Source: Kiritimatiellia bacterium (GTDB taxonomy: Bacteria; Verrucomicrobiota; Kiritimatiellia; CAIVKH01). Taken from it: a stretch of DNA of 64,000 bases. The DNA lies in assembly GCA_027493775.1 (NCBI GenBank), contig JAOSKE010000003.1:395761-459760 (forward strand), given 5' to 3'. Positions 61,600-64,000 of this stretch are shown one piece after another. Below the pieces are notes generated by a model that made no database searches, was not told where the DNA came from, and saw nothing but the letters and a program-made list of their open reading frames with translations. Each line of letters opens with the position of its first letter. Position 1 is the stretch's first letter. A program made the position numbers and the translations under genes.

Positions 61600-62431
61600 C
61601 GAGAAGGCCGACCTCGTTTCGTCTGGCGAACGGATCGCCCATGAATGCGGCTTCAACCGTATCGTATGCGAGGCGCTCGCCACTCGTGATCTCTCGGGGG
61701 AGCCGCTTCGCTCGATGAGCTTGAAGATGATCTGCATCTGAGCAACGCGGCGGGGCGTTTCGCCGCCGCGCAACTTGAGCGCGTGGGCCTGTTCCGCCGT
61801 ATTCGCAAACCCGGCGACCGCAAGCGCGGCGATCACAGCGCAGAGGATATCGCCACGGCTTTGCGCCGGGATATCCTGAAGTGTGCGCGAACAAAAATGG
61901 CGGAGTTTGAAGCCGCTCTCCTTCAGGCGGGAAGCTCCCTGGCCCACATGAAAAAAAAGCCCCGGGCGCGAGTTCCCTGGCCACACGCGCCGCCCGTCGT
62001 CAGCAACTCAACAGACGCAAGTGGAAAGAAAGGCGACGGCCCGCTCCACGACTCGTCGAATATCAAAAACCGGCATGGCAACGGATGGGCGCGGATGCCG
62101 TCCTTCGCAGCCGTTGACAACGAAGGCATTCCCCTGCCCGCCGTTCGATCTGGCGTTGAAGTCGCCCTCCACACAGCGCCCTCTCTGCGTTTGCGATGCC
62201 ATCAAGATAGACGCGCCGATCAAAAACATCGGGGCGGCGGGCAGCCTCGAATTGCGACTGCCGCGACTTCCGTTGGACGAGGGGCGCCATCGGATCGGCG
62301 CGCAAATAACCGTTGGCGATATGGAGTCGGACTTCGTACCCGCCGGCACAGGCAGAAACGCGCCAGTTTCGCTCATCAACCACGATGGCGAGTGGAGCCT
62401 GCGACCCATACAACAGGGCGTCGAAGATTGA
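61600..62431 (+). pseudogene. Non-intact coding segment with Wzt C-terminal-domain-like pieces in two frames (decayed or heavily error-affected)
   Basis: 'DSSNIKNRHGNGWARMPSFAAVDNEGIPLPAVRSGVEVALHTAPS' (frame of 61783..62436) then 'GSLELRLPRLPLDEGRHRIGAQITVGDMESDFV' (frame of 62021..62431); no Walker motifs found nearby. Confidence 0.4.
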
Positions 62432-62467
62432 GATGACAACAAACACTGTACCCGCCGAGCCATACAC

Positions 62468-63254
62468 ATGAACCCCGCACAAACGCTAAAACGAATCGCG
62501 CGCCGCCGAAGAGAGCAACAGGAGTGGATCAGACTGAAACAGACACCCCGCTATACGCCCACAACGGCCACCCTTCATGGACGTCCCGTTTCAGTGCCGG
62601 ACGCCTGCACGTACCTCGTCGGCATGAAGGAAATCTTTCAAAAAGGCATCTATGAATTTTGCGCATCCACAACAAATCCGCTCATCCTAGATTGCGGGGC
62701 AAACATCGGGTTGAGCGTAATCTATTTCAAGCTGCTTTATCCGAATGCACGGGTCATTGCCTTCGAGCCGGACCCCCGCCATCTTTCAAGCGCTTGTGAA
62801 AAATGTCGCCTCGTTTGACTTGCGCAACGTCGAACTTCATCAGGCTGCAGTGTGGACAGAAAATGGCAGCGTTGCATTCATGCAAGAAGGCGGATTCTCG
62901 GGACGTGTGCAGGCCGGCTCTTTACAAACCGTGTCGGTGCCCTCGCTCCGGCTTCGCGACCAGCTTGCCGATTCGGTGGACTTCTTGAAAGTGGACATCG
63001 AGGGCGCGGAATTCGACGTAATTCGCGATTGCGCGGATCGGTTATCCAATGTCGATCGGCTGTTTATTGAATATCACTCGGAAGCCGACAAGCCGCAGCG
63101 GCTCGATGAGATGCTGGCCATCATCCGACAGGCTGGTTTTCGCTATCAGATTCAAGAGGCCAACGTCGCGCGAAAGCCCTTTCTTGCGCGCCAGACGATG
63201 ATGGGGATGGACCTGCAATTAAATCTGTTTTGTTTCCGCGACACACCCGCATGA
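62468..63254 (+). CDS. FkbM-family methyltransferase, frameshifted at C5 (about 62771)
   Basis: 'LILDCGANIGLSVIYFKLLYPNARVIAFEPDP' joins 'AIFQALVKNVASFDLRNVELHQAAVW...DFLKVDIEGAEFDVIRD' after removing one C. Confidence 0.88.
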
Positions 63255-64000
63255 AACCCGTCGTCATCATCCCCTGCTATAAGGAATCGCTCGACATCAA
63301 TGAGGCAGCGTGCCTGCGACATGGGCTACACGTCCTCGGCAGCCATGACGTCCGCGCGTTTCTTCCGGAGGGCATGACGCCCCCGCCTGAATTTCGCGAC
63401 ATGGCGCTGGAGCGATTCCCGGCCCGATTCTTTGTGGATGTTCAGGGGTATAATGATCTTCTGCTCAGTCCTGAATTCTATGAACGCTTTGCGGCGTGGG
63501 ACTACATGCTCATCTATCAGCTCGACGCATGGGTTTTTCGCGACGAGTTGTTACAATGGTGTGCGCGAGGTTACGACTATATCGGAGCTCCATGGGGAAA
63601 TGCGGACTTTCTAAAAAGATGGCGCGCAGACAAAAGACTTCCCGCAGTGTCCAGATGGCCTCGGTTGGCCCGTTTGTTTTATGGATATGATTTTCGCGCC
63701 GGAAATGGCGGGTTTTCGCTCCGACGCACCGAAACGTTCAGGCGCATCCTTCAGCGATTTCCATCTGCCTCCACGGGGTGGAGAAAGAACGAGGATCTAT
63801 TCTGGTCATTTCGCGCAAGAACGCTTGATCGGCGCTTCCGGGTCGCCAGCGAAAGTGACGCGATGTATTTCGCAATTGAAACAGAACCGCGCGGCTACCT
63901 CGCCCGGATGAAAGGGCGACTGCCGTTTGGCTGTCACGCATGGAAAAAGTACGACGCTGATTTTTGGGACGAGCACATCAGCGCGGAGAATGCTCCGGCC
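63251..64000 (+). CDS. DUF5672-family (glycosyltransferase-like) protein, truncated by window end
   Basis: Manual translation from ATG 63251 is open to the window end: MKPVVIIPCYKESLDINEAACLRHGL...WDYMLIYQLDAWVFRDELLQWCARGYDYIGAPWGNADFL...GNGGFSLRRTETF. Not in the supplied ORF track because there is no stop. Confidence 0.8.
   Translation, partial: MKPVVIIPCYKESLDINEAACLRHGLHVLGSHDVRAFLPEGMTPPPEFRDMALERFPARFFVDVQGYNDLLLSPEFYERFAAWDYMLIYQLDAWVFRDELLQWCARGYDYIGAPWGNADFLKRWRADKRLPAVSRWPRLARLFYGYDFRAGNGGFSLRRTETFRRILQRFPSASTGWRKNEDLFWSFRARTLDRRFRVASESDAMYFAIETEPRGYLARMKGRLPFGCHAWKKYDADFWDEHISAENAPA

Overview
This is a 64 kb bacterial window with dense coding and mostly housekeeping content. Recognisable genes include tpx, prfC, a YedK/HMCES-like gene, def, apgM, rlmN, a TIGR00282/YmdB-like phosphoesterase gene, xseA/xseB, htrA-like, tlyA/nadK, larC/larB, trpE/trpG, hisI/hisF, bcp-like, miaB, pncB, a nicotinamidase-like gene, a livKHMGF operon, SulP and a GH13 debranching-type enzyme. 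An ExbB/ExbD-type motor set is present, and a surface-polysaccharide cluster fills the right end. No rRNA, tRNA, CRISPR array, transposase or prophage was recognised. Strongest unexplained signals: (1) a 15-bp palindrome TTCCAA-N3-TTGGAA in intergenic DNA, with four copies after livF and two directly before rlmN, all neighbouring copies spaced exactly 32 bp start to start, plus one solitary copy near 7272; (2) a full-length Spo11/topoisomerase VI A-subunit-like gene with no B subunit in the window; (3) a Ser/Thr kinase carrying a CBM48/glycogen-binding-like domain and a C-type-lectin-like C-terminus; (4) a TPR-YidD protein, a YihY-cNMP-binding fusion and a tandem pair of small secreted paralogs. 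About 17 single-base frameshifts, mostly +1 in homopolymers within otherwise conserved genes, point to consensus sequencing error rather than real gene decay. Frameshifted genes are therefore reported as whole spans. All calls come from reading translations; no database search was run.
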